Shown: positions 12,901 through 25,118, counted from the stretch's first letter. The stretch: 64,000 nucleotides of DNA from Helianthus annuus (GCF_002127325.2 NC_035437.2:109892321-109956320), one strand, 5' to 3'. The notes: generated by a model from the letters alone, not told the origin. Program-made: numbers and translations.

Positions 12901-14737
12901 TCCTTTCATCAGACTGTGAATCAGTGACAAGAGCGAAAATAGCAGGATAGCCCTTACGCAGATACTTCTGAGCCTTCATTGCTGAAACAATGCTAACCGG
13001 GGTCCCACTGTGATGACCCTGAACTGATAAAGATTCTCCACTAGGGAGAGGGACACGTACAATCTTCTCCTTACAGAGGATCTCCGCCTGGTATTTGGAC
13101 AACCAGTCCATACCGATAATCACGTCGAAGCTTCCAAGAGTAATGGGAAGTAGGTCAATATCGAATACTTGACCCAGAAGATCGAGTTTACACCCAACTA
13201 GAACATGTGAAGCTTCGATTGTTTTACCATTTGCTATCTCTACTATGTGTTTCATTACGAGAGGTGTAGGACTTAACCCTAAACGAGAACTGAATCCCAA
13301 AGACACGTAACTCCAATCGGCACCAGAGTCAAATAATATAGAAGCAAATACACCGTTCACTGAAAACGTACCAGTAACCACGTTGCCGTCGTTCCGCGCT
13401 TCACCAGCTCCCAACACAAACCCGCGCCCACGCGCGACATTTCCCGCATTGTTCCCCGCATTGTTGTTCCCGTTACTACCCCCTGTGTTCTGCTTCAGCT
13501 GAGGGCAGTCTCGCTTGAAGTGCCCCTCGGCTCCACACTGATAACACCCTTTCTGAGTACCCTGATTTTGTTGAGATTGTTGCCTACCCATCTGCTGTGA
13601 TGGCTGCTGCTGAGCTGGAAAAGTGGCCCTACAATCCCTAGCCATATGCCCTGGTCGATTACATCGATGACAAACCCGAGTACACTGCCCCTTGTGATGA
13701 TAGTTACACTTGCTGCACAAAGGTAGTTTCCCCGCATATGATCCCTGCCCTGATTTGTTACTCGAGTTCTGATTCACTGATGCTGTCTGACTGAAACTGC
13801 GGGTGCTGCCGGTATCCGTCTTCTTCTGAGGCTGTGCAGAGTTGGACCCCTTGTCTGTATCGTTCCACTTACGTTTGCTATCAGCAGCAGATGCAGTGGA
13901 AGTAGTGGCAGCTGTGGTAGTGCTAGAAATACGAGGTGGCAATGAGTCGCTCTCCACCTCCTGGTCAACGATTTTATGTGCCAATCTAACAATCTGGGTT
14001 AGGTTATTGAGGTTCGCTGCTGTAACTAAACCCTTCACCCGTGGAGGTAACCCCTTAATAAACAACTCGATTCTTCGGGACATGGGTCGGGACAAGTTCG
14101 GACACAAATCAGCTAACTCATACGACCGCTTCACATACGCCTCAATTTCAGACCCCACCATTTTCAGATGATAATACTCATTCTCTAACTTCTGTATTTC
14201 GTCTCGAGGACAGTATTCCTCTCTCATCAGTTCTTTAAAATCGTCCCACGTAGTGGCGTTTGCCGCCTCAATACCTAGCAGTTGAACCTGGGCATTCCAC
14301 CAGGTCAAGGCACCATCCTCAAGCGTGCCTGCTGCAAACTTTACTCTATCCCCAACCGGGCAGTTACATATCGCGAACACTGACTCCGCCTTTTCGAACC
14401 AGCGTATAAGTCCTACAGCCCCTTCAGTGCCACTGAAGGTCTGTGGCTTGCAATCCATGAAAGTTTTAAATGTGCAAACCGGTGGGTGAGGCTGGTTTTG
14501 TGGCGCCGGCTGACCTATTAACGAGAGAAAATATACCAACAAATAAGTCTCAAGTTTACGATTCAAAGGAAAGGAATGTCTGGTACATGTCATACCAGCC
14601 TGATAAGCTGCCAAGGCCGCAGCCACCTGGGTGTTGAGTAATTCCTGTAGCTCAGCTTGGGTCATATGGATTTCGCCACGCCCACCACCGCGGCCTCCAC
14701 TACGTCCACCACGACGACCTCCACCACGTCCGTTCAT
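9969..14737 (-). CDS. Gypsy Gag-Pol polyprotein (C-terminal frameshift)
   Basis: This encodes the capsid and enzymes for retrotransposition. The main frame (14737 down to 10157, 1,526 residues) has the domains in gypsy order. An Arg/Gly-rich start leads to a retrotransposon Gag domain (about 99-260), then zinc knuckles including [14 protein letters not shown] (about 357) and [14 protein letters not shown] (about 400). The aspartic protease has LFDSGAD (about 468), reverse transcriptase has FIDDIL (about 803), and RNase H starts FVVYCDAS (about 949). Integrase has an H-H-C-C finger (from HPGSDKMY, about 1145) and a D-D-E core. The frame stops at 10157, but the conserved tail ([22 protein letters not shown]) continues in another frame at 9969-10160. 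A single-base indel near 10165-10180 therefore separates a chromodomain-like targeting tail from the rest. The homologous tail at 62000-62150 is in frame, which supports the indel. The enzymatic domains look intact. Confidence 0.93.
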
Positions 14738-15295
14738 GATTCTACAAGTATGGGAAGAAGGAACGAATTAACAGACCATTTCAAGCAGATGTCAAGTATT
14801 GCTATAGTATTCACAGTTTTCGAGGTTCTAATACAAGATTGACTAACAACGTGGGATTCCTTTTTCACACTAGTCGAGATTTACTGGGACTCACATGCAC
14901 CCCACGTTGTTATTATGTGTGCACCCATAATAATAACCCGATTTGCATGCTTATCTCAGTTCCTCCCTACTCATGTTAAAAGGTTTCCCCAAATTCATGC
15001 AGTACGACCGACGACATCACAACATAGAGCATGTACGTTCAAGTAGAGTCCTACCCTTAAAACACGTAGCATAAACAGATAGCATAGTAATTCGTATTGT
15101 AATATCAAGTGTGCGTTCGGGCGTGATACTAATCATGAGTATGTGCTAACTATGCTATGCAATAGTAAACAAGAGACGAACCTTGCTGCCTGGAGCTGAG
15201 TGTCATGGTTAATGTCGTATCAGTTCAGTTATAGTCTGGTTTTATAAATCATTTTAAAACCAAATTCACTATAACCAGTGGCTCTGATACCAAAC
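14738..15295 (-). other. Gypsy untranslated leader with primer-binding site
   Basis: This untranslated leader lies between the 5' LTR and the gag start. The primer site (- strand TGGTATCAGAGC) is at 15281-15292, three bases inside the LTR edge at 15296, and matches the initiator-Met tRNA 3' end. I see no further gene in it. Confidence 0.85.
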
Positions 15296-15768
15296 TGTCA
15301 CACCCCCAAATTACCACCTAGGGAGTGTCCCTGTTAGGCGTGTGACGACTAGCAATGAGCCACCAATTACATTGAATCACCAGTTTGAAATAAAGTTTCA
15401 TCATTTAATAATACTGAAATCCCAAACATAAGTTGTTCAAAAACCATAAGTTCAGCGGAAGCGTTAATGTATCATACTGTAAATACTATCCAAACAACCT
15501 CAATAAATAAATGTCTGATAACTAAGTTCATTAATGTAACCATGACCACTCTCGTCCTCCAGCCAGCAAGTTCCTGTGTTCCCAGTACCTAAGGACCTGC
15601 GAGCATGTAACACACGTATCAGACAAAGCTGGCGAGTTCACAGTTTTAGAAAACGTTTGTTACCCGTTGTATGTAAAACAGTTCAATAACCAATGCAAGT
15701 AATATTGTTAATATCTCAATTCCGAACAATGACGGCTCCTGAAATACACGACTGCCCTTCCCACGTAC
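15296..15768 (-). repeat. Gypsy 5' LTR, 3'-end part
   Basis: This is the primer-site-proximal part of the 5' LTR and matches 7301-7773 of the other LTR with no difference I could see. It ends at the copia insertion with the target duplication CGTAC (15764-15768). Confidence 0.92.
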
Positions 15769-16419
15769 TGTTGGTGCACTTGTGTCTGTACTTTGTCTGT
15801 ATTCGGTCTGATATAAACGATGTCCTGATTTGTATTGTAAGTTGACCAAGTCAACCATCCTCCGGTTTGACTTGGACAACAGTTGAAAGAGGTTCTGATC
15901 GAAGGATAGCCTCGAAGGATACACCTGATCCTTCGAGGTGATCGAAAGATATGGTTCGACCATGGTTCGACCATTAGACCTCGAAGGATGATCCTTCGAG
16001 GTCCATGCTGATCTTTCGTGTAACATGTGGTCGACAGATGATCCTTCGGACCATCTGTCGAATCCTTCGACCAGACCTGCTGAGCTGGGTATATATACCC
16101 ATGCATGTGTTGAGTGTGAGTTAGTTCTGGAGTTCTGAGTTCTGCCATTTTACACACCAAGAGATAGAAGCTTAGAGAGCATTCTGCCCAGAACTCACAC
16201 ACACACTTAGAGAGTTTATAGAACACTTCTGTAAACATTGAGCTTGTAACCGAACCTTCATTTGCATTAATACGACTAGTGTTAATCGGTGAATCTTTGT
16301 GTGTTTGTTTCTCTACTTGCTACTAACTCGGTTTGCTTGCTAGCTTGGATTCCGCACTCGCTAGTAGGTTTGTATAACAAGGTTTAGGTTCGTAATCCTC
16401 CGCGAAAAAGGGACCTACA
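15769..16419 (+). repeat. Copia 5' LTR (651 bp)
   Basis: It begins TGTTGGTGCAC and ends GGGACCTACA. A TATA box sits inside the palindrome GGGTATATATACCC (TATATATA at 16090-16097). Upstream of it, at 15895-16075, are many CCTTCGA/TCGAAAG words of the kind that fill the leader. The promoter therefore lies about 320 bases into the LTR. Confidence 0.95.
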
Positions 16420-17399
16420 AGTGGTATCAGAGCTAAGGCTCTTAACCTTGTTTAAAACCGGGTTTTTACAAGTTTTGGTGTGTTGAAACACTTGGTTTTT
16501 GCACCTGTTTTTACTTGTTTTCTTGCATTTTCTTTGAGTAAAAACGTGTCTAAACTAACCGGGAGTGTTTAAAGTGGGTTGGGTAACTTGAAAACTTGTT
16601 TTTGAGTGATTTGGTGAATTCCGGCAATATTCCGGTTAAGGTTCCGGTCACCGGTTTCTGGGTTAAGTTTTCCATTTTTGGGCAAATTATCTTTCAAAAT
16701 CTTGGTTGGTGGGAAAGTTGTCAGCCTGCCATACCCATTCTGCCGAAAGTTGACTTACCTACCCATCACCTTTTCACCAACCCGTCACATCTGTGTCAGT
16801 GTGTCAGTGCTCATTCGAAAGATATCCTTCGACATCGAAAGATATCCTTCGACATCGAAAGACCATCCTTCGATCAGTGACAGCTCGATAGATAAACATC
16901 TTTCGAGTAGTCCTTCGAAGTTCGAAACACATCTTTCGATCAGGGAATCTTTTTGAAAGATAGTTGTTTTATCTCGAAAGATAAGGATCTTTCAAGTGTG
17001 AATCTTTCGAGATTTTGAGTCTTTCGAAGCCAGTGCTCGAAAGTCAACAGTGATCCTTCGAACACTGTTGATCATTCGAACAAGTGTGATCCTTCGGAAG
17101 TTAGCTATTCGAAAGATAAGTGTCCGAAAGATAGGGATTTGACTCGAAAGATAAGGATCTTTCAAAAGGGAATCCTTCGAGTTCTTGAATCTTTCGATAT
17201 TATTGTTCAAGACTCAACAGTAATCTTTCGAGTACTGTTGATCCTTCGAACAATAATTGATCTTTCGATTGTGGTCAGTTTATTGTTAACAAGTTTCTGT
17301 GATCTCAGATCTTGCAACCAGGATCCTTCGGCTGTGTGATCTTTCGGGTGGCTATTATCCTTTGAGACATTGATATAGTTTTCATTTTTCTGATCAAAA
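16420..17399 (+). repeat. Copia leader with dense TTCGAA-type word array
   Basis: The primer site at 16422-16433 is followed by about 970 bases of untranslated leader. From 16810 to 17370 it is packed with short words in both orientations: ATCCTTCGA or ATCTTTCGA and their complements TCGAAAGAT or TCGAAGGAT, roughly every 10-25 bases. Spacing is irregular, so this is not a simple tandem repeat. The mixed orientations would allow extensive RNA pairing. Function is unknown. Confidence 0.8.
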
Positions 17400-19757
17400 A
17401 TGAATCCAGCATGGGGTAATCCGTCAACTGCAGAGAGCAGTACGTTTTCTGCAAGATCCAGTGTGCCATGCAATTCTGATATGTATTTTGGAACTTCCAG
17501 TACTTCGTTTGCAAGACCCGTTTCACATGCTCCATTAAAAACGGAGTACGTCACAATCACAGATTGTTTTGGCAATCCAAAACTAGTTCCTGTAAAGCCA
17601 GCTCCCACCACAGACATGTATGGAAATCCATTACCCCCAGTTGCCGTGCAACACCATTATTCTACTGTAGAATCGTCATTTCTTAATCCCAAGAACAGTA
17701 GTCAGACAAAAACGGCGTTGTATGCTGAAATTGTCAAAGATGTCAGCAATGGTGGATCCTCGGGGAATGATAACAGTTCTGAACATGTTAGAAGTTCAGG
17801 TGAAGATGTTTCAACTTCAGTGGAAGGTGATATAACTTCAAGTTCAAGTGAGGATGGATCTGGTATTGATTCTGATGCAGAAAGGCCAACACCTGAGAGT
17901 AATTCCAGTCAGGTATGTGTTGATGAACCAACTGCTGTAGATTGTGATAATTGTGCTAGATTAAAGGCAAACATGTCTGAGTTGCAAGGCAAACATGATG
18001 CTGTACAAGCTAGTTTGTTTGACTTGCAAGACAAACATGTTTCATTGAATGCCAAGTGGTGTGAATTTCAAAGCAAACACGAAGCTTTGCAAGAGAAATA
18101 TGATGTGACATTTATCCACAACCAGAAGTTGACCGTGGATCTTTCAAAATGCACAGAAGCCAATATGTTTTATGAAAACCATGAAAAAGAATTTAAGTCA
18201 ATGATTGAGACGTTAAAGAAAGATAAAACTGAATTGACTAAAATGGTTTCCAGAAAACAAACGGAAATTAATTTGTATATCTCACGTCTTGAGACAATGC
18301 AAAAAGAAATGGCTTGTGTGAAAACCGAAAGTGATGCGATCCAACTTAAGCTAGATAGTTATTTGAGCTCTAGCTATGTGTTGGATCACATCATTGACGT
18401 TCAGAAAGAAAAACGGGATGTCACATGCATAGGATATAAGAAATGTCCACCACCTGTGAGACACAATTATGATGCGATGCCTGACGAGGAGGATAGAGTG
18501 TTCTTTGAACCATCTGTTCCTCTAGATGTAAAGGAGTTTGCAGCAGGACTCGGATACAAGAAAGATGTATCACCAGACTCAGATACTTCAGCAGATGCAT
18601 GTGTGTCCTCTGCTGAACTGAATCAGGATCCTCCAGTCATCATTGAGGATGCTGATTCTTCTGATGATGAATCTGATGATACCATCCCAGCAAAGTCTGA
18701 TGCGGAAGTCAAAAATGGGGACATACCTCTCGAGAATTACATTCTATGTGATCCTCCTGCAAAACCCGCTAAGACTGTTGCAATCGAGTCCTCGTCTGCA
18801 AAAGAGTCGGAGGGTGTGAATTTGCTGTACACTCTTGTTGGTGATGATAAAATCTACTCTGACAAAGATTTTCCTATTAAGAATGTTAATCAATCTTTAA
18901 TAAGTAAAGTCTTTGAAGATTCGACAAGTAAATTTTTGGGAAAGACAGGACCACGTGTTACAGTTACACAGTGTCCTCCTATTCCAAAGGCTGAAATTCG
19001 AAAACAATTTGGGAATAAGAAATTACCAACAGTACAAAAACAGCAGAATCATGCCAAACCTAAAGGAAAGGCACCGACTCAGGGTCAGAAGAAACAGACC
19101 CAAAAGAAAAACAAGAATGTGAACTTTGTGAAATCTAAGGGAACGGACAAAATCGAAACTTATGAGAACAAATCTAACTTAGATTTTGTTAAACAAGCAA
19201 CAGTTTTGAAAAGAAATGATCCAAACTGTTCAAAACCTAGTACCTCGGGATCACAAAGTTCATCATCATCGTCAAGACGAGCACATGATGCTTCGGGGAT
19301 TGTTGAACGAAGATATTGTTTTGAGTGTGGAACCATTGGGCACATTATTAGAAACTGCCCATATCTTCATAAGCAGAAAGGAAAGGTTGATGATCCCCGT
19401 GGTAAGACTGACCGTAAGCCATCTGTTTCCACAAAACAAGATCCCCGACTTGTAAAAGAAAGGGAAAAGAAACAGAAACGGCAACAGGTCAAGAAAATTG
19501 AAAAAGCGATTAAAACCGATGTGGTTCATAAACAATCTGTTGTTGTAAAACCAGAAAATTCTAAAACTTCAAATCATCAAGAAGTTAAAATTTTAAAGAA
19601 AAACACTGGTGAAACCAAACAGACTTGGAAACCAAAAACGGTTGTTGAATCAGGGGGACCATCACAATTCACCAACCATCAAAGACAAGAAGTTATTGTC
19701 ATTGATGAAAATGGAAGACCCAAGACCACAATGGCTTGGGTCCCCATCTCCAACTAA
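17400..19757 (+). CDS. Copia Gag (785 aa) with coiled coil and zinc knuckle
   Basis: This is the structural protein of the copia element. The start at 17400 is the first ATG of the long frame after the leader. About residues 182-310 are heptad-rich and probably coiled coil (LKANMSELQGKHDAVQASLF and following), then comes a long acidic, Ser-rich stretch, then a Lys/Gln-rich basic part. One CCHC knuckle, CFECGTIGHIIRNC, lies near residue 640-653. I do not see the usual UBN2/Gag core at the N-terminus, so the first 180 residues are of unclear type. The frame ends with TAA at 19755, and pol continues in the same frame after a second stop (TGA at 19764). Expression of pol thus needs stop readthrough, splicing (a TTCATGTGCAG acceptor-like site ends at 19780) or separate initiation. 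Confidence 0.85.
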   Translation: MNPAWGNPSTAESSTFSARSSVPCNSDMYFGTSSTSFARPVSHAPLKTEYVTITDCFGNPKLVPVKPAPTTDMYGNPLPPVAVQHHYSTVESSFLNPKNSSQTKTALYAEIVKDVSNGGSSGNDNSSEHVRSSGEDVSTSVEGDITSSSSEDGSGIDSDAERPTPESNSSQVCVDEPTAVDCDNCARLKANMSELQGKHDAVQASLFDLQDKHVSLNAKWCEFQSKHEALQEKYDVTFIHNQKLTVDLSKCTEANMFYENHEKEFKSMIETLKKDKTELTKMVSRKQTEINLYISRLETMQKEMACVKTESDAIQLKLDSYLSSSYVLDHIIDVQKEKRDVTCIGYKKCPPPVRHNYDAMPDEEDRVFFEPSVPLDVKEFAAGLGYKKDVSPDSDTSADACVSSAELNQDPPVIIEDADSSDDESDDTIPAKSDAEVKNGDIPLENYILCDPPAKPAKTVAIESSSAKESEGVNLLYTLVGDDKIYSDKDFPIKNVNQSLISKVFEDSTSKFLGKTGPRVTVTQCPPIPKAEIRKQFGNKKLPTVQKQQNHAKPKGKAPTQGQKKQTQKKNKNVNFVKSKGTDKIETYENKSNLDFVKQATVLKRNDPNCSKPSTSGSQSSSSSSRRAHDASGIVERRYCFECGTIGHIIRNCPYLHKQKGKVDDPRGKTDRKPSVSTKQDPRLVKEREKKQKRQQVKKIEKAIKTDVVHKQSVVVKPENSKTSNHQEVKILKKNTGETKQTWKPKTVVESGGPSQFTNHQRQEVIVIDENGRPKTTMAWVPISN

Positions 19758-19772
19758 TTCATTTGAGTTCAT

Positions 19773-22700
19773 GTGCAGGGTGCTTCAGGAGGAACTATCA
19801 GTAGTCATTGGATTGTTGATAGTGGGGCATCCAGGCACATGACAGGCGACATGAAGCTTCTCTACGACGTTAAATCTATTAGAGGAGGTTATGTTGCTTT
19901 TGCTGGAGATAAAGGTGGATACATAACGGGTGAAGGAATGATATCTAACGGGATTGTCAGCTTTGACAAGATCAATTTTGTGCAACAACTTGATCACAAT
20001 CTTCTTAGTGTTTCTCAAATTTGTGACAAGAAATTTTCAGTACACTTTGATGCTAATGGATGTTATGTGCTGAAACCCGGCTTCAAAATTCCAAAAGAAT
20101 GGATTCTCTTATCGGCTCCAAGGATAAATGATTTGTACGTCCTTGACATGAGCCAGGCTATTACTACGTCTGCACAAGCAACTTGTTTCGTTTCCAAAGC
20201 CACAGAAAAAGACACTATCTCTTGGCACAGACGAATGGGTCACATTCACTTACGCAAAATGAATCATTTGGTTTCAAATGAATTGGTGAATGGTGTTCCC
20301 CTCAAAAATTTCCATCTTCAAGACATCTGTGTTTCGTGCCAGAAAGGAAAGCAAACAAAGAAGAAGCACCCTACAAAGAAGATCAACACAGTGGCAGTTC
20401 CTCTTGAACGTTTGCACATGGATTTGTTCGGTCCTGTCAAGCACAAGAGTATTCGGGGTGATCAATACTGCCTCGTGGTTACTGATGATTATTCAAGATT
20501 TTCTTGGGTTGCGTTCATGGCACACAAGAGTGAAACCTTCGGCATTATCAAAAACTTGATCATTCAGATTGAGAATTTATATAAGTTGAAGGTTAGGCGG
20601 ATACGTAGCGACAATGGTACTGAATTTAAAAATCATTCCATGACGGAGTTCTGCACTTCAAAAGGTATTCTTCATGAGTTTAGTGCAGCTTATACTCCCC
20701 AACAGAATGGTGTCGCTGAACGTAAGAACCGCACATTGATCGAGACTGCTAGGACAATGTTGGTAGAGTCACAGTTACCCATTCCATTCTGGACTGAAGC
20801 TGTGGCCTCTGCATGTTACACATTGAACAGAGTCCTTACAGTCAAAAGACACAACAAGACCTGCTTTGAGCTTCTTCAAAAACGGAAACCAGATTTGTCT
20901 TATCTAGAACCGTTTGGAGCTCCATGCACTATCATCGATCCTAATGGAAAGTTTGGGGCAAGAGCAATTGATGGATACTTTCTTGGGTATGCCACTCCCA
21001 ACTTACGAGTCTGGAATCTAGAGACTAAAAGGGTCGAGGAATGGTCTGAGGTCAGAGTACAAAGGCACACTTTGCCAGTCAAAAATCCGGGTCAACCTTG
21101 GATGTTTGAGTACGATGACTTCTTCAATTCGATCCATGTTGAAGCCGTTGAAGAAAATGCTGCGGCTAGGATGTTTTTCGAGAGTAACAATGCAACAGAT
21201 TCACCGGTGGTTCGTCCGATTCTTGTTAATCAAGAACCATCTTCTTCGGTGAACAACAATACTCTCAACAATGAGGATTTTCATGATGCTAACGAATTGA
21301 ACGAATCTTCAGAGGATGATGAATTTCTAGATGCAGATCAAGAAGCTCCTACAACAGCAGTTCATGGTACTTCAGAGGGTACTCCTCCAGTGGAAACACA
21401 TAGAACAGCTGAGACTACTGCATCATCCTCTTCGTCAATTCCGGGTCTTGAATTGGTTGTTGATCTTAATCTTAACAACCTGGGTATAAATGTTCCAGTT
21501 CCAGACAATCCAGAAACAAGGATTCATAATACCCATCCTCAACAAAACATCATTGGAAATGTGCAAAGTGGCGTACAAACAAGAAACATGTTGCGAAACA
21601 ACAACAATGCAGGCTTGTATGCAGCTATTCGAGAATCCGGGCAACAAAACGACTGGTCCTTCGCGTGTTATGTCTCACAAGAAGAACCAAGAACGTGGAA
21701 AGAAGCCTTGAAAGATAATGCTTGGGTTGAAGCAATGCAGGAAGAACTGCAACAATTCCAGAAGCTGGGTGTCTGGAAACTAGTAGAGAAACCTGCTGGA
21801 TACAAGAAGATTGGTACCCGTTGGGTTTTCAAATGCAAAAAGGATGACCGCGGAGTAGTTATCCGAAACAAAGCTCGTTTAGTCGTTCAAGGTTTTCGTC
21901 AGATTGAAGGGATCGACTACAACGAAGTCTATGCACCAGTGGCACGTCTCGAAGCAATTCGAATCTTTCTAGCCTATGCGTCCTTCAAAGGATTCAAGGT
22001 TTATCAGATGGACGTGAAAAGTGCATTTTTACATGGTGTGGTTGAAGAAGAGGTGTACGTCGAACAGCCTCCAGGTTTTGAAGATCCTATTCATCCCGAT
22101 CGGGTTTGGTTGCTCAACAAAGCTCTTTATGGTCTTCATCAAGCCCCACGAGCTTGGTATGCAACCTTATCTCACTATCTGCTGGAGAACGGTTTTCGTA
22201 GAGGTCTTATCGACTGTACTCTTTTCATCAAGGAACAAGATGGAGATCTTCTTCTGGTACAGGTATACGTTGATGACATTATTTTTGGTTCTACTAATGA
22301 TGTCTTGTGTAGGGAATTCGAGCGCATTATGCAGGATAAATTCGAGATGAGTGCTATGGGGGAAATGACCTTCTTCTTGGGCCTACAAGTACAACAAACG
22401 GAGTCTGGGATATTCATCCATCAGACTAAATATGTTGGTGACATCTTGAGCCGGTTCCAGATGTCTGATGCAACGCCCATTGGTACCCCATTGCCAACTA
22501 ATCACGGAATTACTCCAGACTTGAAGGGAGAAGCTGTTAGCCCTTCTATCTATCGCGCCATGATCGGATCTCTCATGTACCTCACAGCATCAAGGCCAGA
22601 CATAATGTACCCAACGTGCCTGCTTGCTAGATATCAAGTTAACCCGAAGGCCTCACATCTTGCTGCTGTTAAAAGGATTTTTCGTTATTTGAAGGCGTAC

Positions 22701-23213
22701 CCTGACACCGGTCTGTGGTACCCTAGGGATAATAACTTTGAATTGGTAGCCTTCAGTGATTCTGATTTTGGCGGATGTAAAATCGACGGCAAGTCCACAA
22801 CGGCTGGATGTCAGTTTTTAGGAAATCGCCTAGTCACATGGCAGTGCAAGAAGCAGACGTGTGTAGCTACATCAACATGCGAAGCTGAATACATTGCTGC
22901 CTCAAGTTGTTGCTCCCAAGTTCTTTGGATCCAACAACAAATGCGGGACTACGGTTTTGAATTCCTAACTACTCCTATTTACGTTGATAATTCTGCTGCT
23001 TTAGATATCACTAGAAATCCTGTGCAGCATTCAAAGACCAAACACATCGAAATCAAATATCACTTCATACGTGATTGCTTTGAGAAAAGGCTAATCGATG
23101 TTGTTAAGGTCCACACCGATGACCAACGTGCCGACTTATTTACCAAAGCTTTTGACAAATCAAGATTTGACTTTTTATTATTGGTAAACGGCATTAAGGT
23201 CAAGCAAGAGTAA
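19773..23213 (+). CDS. Copia Pol polyprotein (protease, integrase, RT, RNase H)
   Basis: An intact 1,146-residue frame has copia domain order. Protease has [13 protein letters not shown] (about 12-25). Integrase has an H-H-C-C finger ([15 protein letters not shown] to CVSCQKG, about 150-190) and a D-D-E core ([26 protein letters not shown]; about 214-330). Reverse transcriptase starts near RWVFKCKK, with [22 protein letters not shown] and the catalytic YVDD (about 831-834). RNase H has [16 protein letters not shown] and [13 protein letters not shown] (about 993-1120). No stops or frameshifts are seen. The ATG at 19773 is simply the first in frame after the gag-pol stops; the true N-terminus depends on how pol is expressed. 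Confidence 0.93.
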   Translation: MQGASGGTISSHWIVDSGASRHMTGDMKLLYDVKSIRGGYVAFAGDKGGYITGEGMISNGIVSFDKINFVQQLDHNLLSVSQICDKKFSVHFDANGCYVLKPGFKIPKEWILLSAPRINDLYVLDMSQAITTSAQATCFVSKATEKDTISWHRRMGHIHLRKMNHLVSNELVNGVPLKNFHLQDICVSCQKGKQTKKKHPTKKINTVAVPLERLHMDLFGPVKHKSIRGDQYCLVVTDDYSRFSWVAFMAHKSETFGIIKNLIIQIENLYKLKVRRIRSDNGTEFKNHSMTEFCTSKGILHEFSAAYTPQQNGVAERKNRTLIETARTMLVESQLPIPFWTEAVASACYTLNRVLTVKRHNKTCFELLQKRKPDLSYLEPFGAPCTIIDPNGKFGARAIDGYFLGYATPNLRVWNLETKRVEEWSEVRVQRHTLPVKNPGQPWMFEYDDFFNSIHVEAVEENAAARMFFESNNATDSPVVRPILVNQEPSSSVNNNTLNNEDFHDANELNESSEDDEFLDADQEAPTTAVHGTSEGTPPVETHRTAETTASSSSSIPGLELVVDLNLNNLGINVPVPDNPETRIHNTHPQQNIIGNVQSGVQTRNMLRNNNNAGLYAAIRESGQQNDWSFACYVSQEEPRTWKEALKDNAWVEAMQEELQQFQKLGVWKLVEKPAGYKKIGTRWVFKCKKDDRGVVIRNKARLVVQGFRQIEGIDYNEVYAPVARLEAIRIFLAYASFKGFKVYQMDVKSAFLHGVVEEEVYVEQPPGFEDPIHPDRVWLLNKALYGLHQAPRAWYATLSHYLLENGFRRGLIDCTLFIKEQDGDLLLVQVYVDDIIFGSTNDVLCREFERIMQDKFEMSAMGEMTFFLGLQVQQTESGIFIHQTKYVGDILSRFQMSDATPIGTPLPTNHGITPDLKGEAVSPSIYRAMIGSLMYLTASRPDIMYPTCLLARYQVNPKASHLAAVKRIFRYLKAYPDTGLWYPRDNNFELVAFSDSDFGGCKIDGKSTTAGCQFLGNRLVTWQCKKQTCVATSTCEAEYIAASSCCSQVLWIQQQMRDYGFEFLTTPIYVDNSAALDITRNPVQHSKTKHIEIKYHFIRDCFEKRLIDVVKVHTDDQRADLFTKAFDKSRFDFLLLVNGIKVKQE

Positions 23214-25118
23214 AACCAACATCGGAAAATCATTTTTGTAAATACCTTTGTGTTTTTAAATTTATCTTAGTTTGTTGATTTTAGGGGGAGTAAATCCAAA
23301 AATCGGAAAATCCAAAAACATCGAAAAATTCAAAAACACAAAAACAATAGAAAAACAAAAATGAGTTTCCTGGCGAGCAAAAGAGAAAATGATAGTACAT
23401 CAGTGGTCTATCCAAACCTCTTTAAACCTTAAAATGCAAAACGATAAGCAGCTCTATATAAGATGTATCGGTAGGCTCACAATCATTTTAAAGTGTGCAG
23501 GGTGATATAAATCTTAATCGACTGAAGATCAGGTGGGAACCATTCATTGGCATATGGTCTTAGTACCGAAATTTCGTTTGATAGATTGCCGAGGTTCTGA
23601 GATATTCGGTCTTTATGCTGCTTATCATCTGGGTATCATGGTTGTATCTTTTACCGAAAAATAACGGGGACGCAAGTCTAGATCTTCCATGATACTATAC
23701 ATACGTGTACATATTGCATACTGCATTCGACCTCAATAAGTGATAAACAATCACATGTCCATATCAAATAAGTGATAAAATATCACATTTATCCGGGTGT
23801 CAAGTTCGTCTCTCTGCTGTACGGAAGTACTGACCTGTTCACGGACTTGCACCTGTGCCCTCATGCATACGAAAATCAAGTTCCTCATCAATAAGTGATT
23901 ATATCACATAGGACTTGTTTTCAAATCAAAATAAGTGAGTATCTCACAATTTTATACGGTCAAACAGATGATAATCGGTATACTCACCGGTAAGATGAAC
24001 ACTCGTGCATACCTTGATACGGGAATGTGTCGTGATGTGGATGAACACCGGTCGGTAAGTATAAATCATACCTTAACGTATCCTCTAAACATGATTACAT
24101 CTGATAAGTTGAGCTTAAGTGGACAACAATACCGATAATTGTTATAGGATGCTTATCTTAATGTTAACTAACTAAACAACAAGAGTGTTTTGGCATGACC
24201 GTACACTGATATGATTCTCTTACCCTCGAAACTCGCAAAAAGAATGTTTGTATATATTTATTTACTGCTTAACTTTTATTATTTCTTTTAAACAGTTTCG
24301 TCGTTTGGTGCATATCAGCACGACATTAGCGGTGATGTCGTTTGATAACACTCAAAGGATTTTAAATTGTTGTCTTTTAATTTCAAAAATACCAAAAAGA
24401 TTTTAGGCTTGTTTTAATATAAACTTTATAAAAGCCAAAAAGATTTTATTTCTGCTTTATTTTCGATCGTACGATGTTGGAGCTCAAGTCTTCGTTACCT
24501 GAAACCTGACTGAAAACCAAACTGACTAAATCTTCATAAACGGTCGAAATTTGCATGTTTTGAAAGTTAAAAACTAAAATTGACAAATTTTATTAAACTT
24601 TCAAACTGTCGGACGGTGTTTGATTTTGACATGGTCACTCGTGTGTCATTTGTTTATACTATTCCAAGCAGTTGTTCTCATTACGCGTTTAGATTTCTTG
24701 CATGTGCAGATTCTAAAGGCTAGGAGAACATGGTCGATGACAAGCCTTGGAATGAAGACACGACGAGAAGGCGCTCAAAAGATGAAGATGATCGAGTTGC
24801 CGCTGGCCATCATCAACACCACAAGGATCTCACTTCATAAAGATAAAGTCTTTTCACGAGCATAACTCAAGGGGGAGCTTATGTTAAGGGGGAGTTTGTC
24901 AACACACTTCCTACATGATACGGGTAGTTTGTTGATACACTTTCTACTTTCAAGACGTGAAGACTTTGAAGATCCTCCGACATTGAAGACATGATAGGAC
25001 ATCAGAGTCTTGAAGACTTGAAGACCAAAGACCGTCGAAGTTCAAGACGAGTCTACACTTTTAGAAGAACAAGACAAAGATTAGAGATCAAAGACAAAGC
25101 TACAGCCAAGGGGGAGTT
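23214..25118 (+). other. Copia 3' noncoding region with hairpin words and polypurine tracts
   Basis: These 1.9 kb separate pol from the 3' LTR. No envelope-like product is recognisable; the two small open frames (23935-24138, 24620-24865) show no known domain. Four short hairpin words of the form AAGTGATnnnATCACAT lie at 23738-23756, 23770-23789, 23893-23908 and 23933-23949. AGGGGGAG polypurine motifs occur at 23283-23290, 24869-24876, 24887-24894 and directly before the LTR at 25108-25118. Extra internal polypurine motifs are a known trait of Sireviruses. Confidence 0.75.

Noticed and set aside
15646..16238. Two - strand frames spanning the gypsy/copia junction (and twins at 25053-25588)
   Set aside because: They cross an insertion boundary and are antisense to the copia LTR promoter; chance frames.
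16810..17375. CRISPR-like reading of the repeated words in the copia leader
   Set aside because: Words are only 8-10 bases, occur in both orientations and have irregular spacing; the host is a plant.
16810..17375. Heat-shock element array
   Set aside because: The GAA/TTC triplets are not in the required alternating 5-bp phasing.
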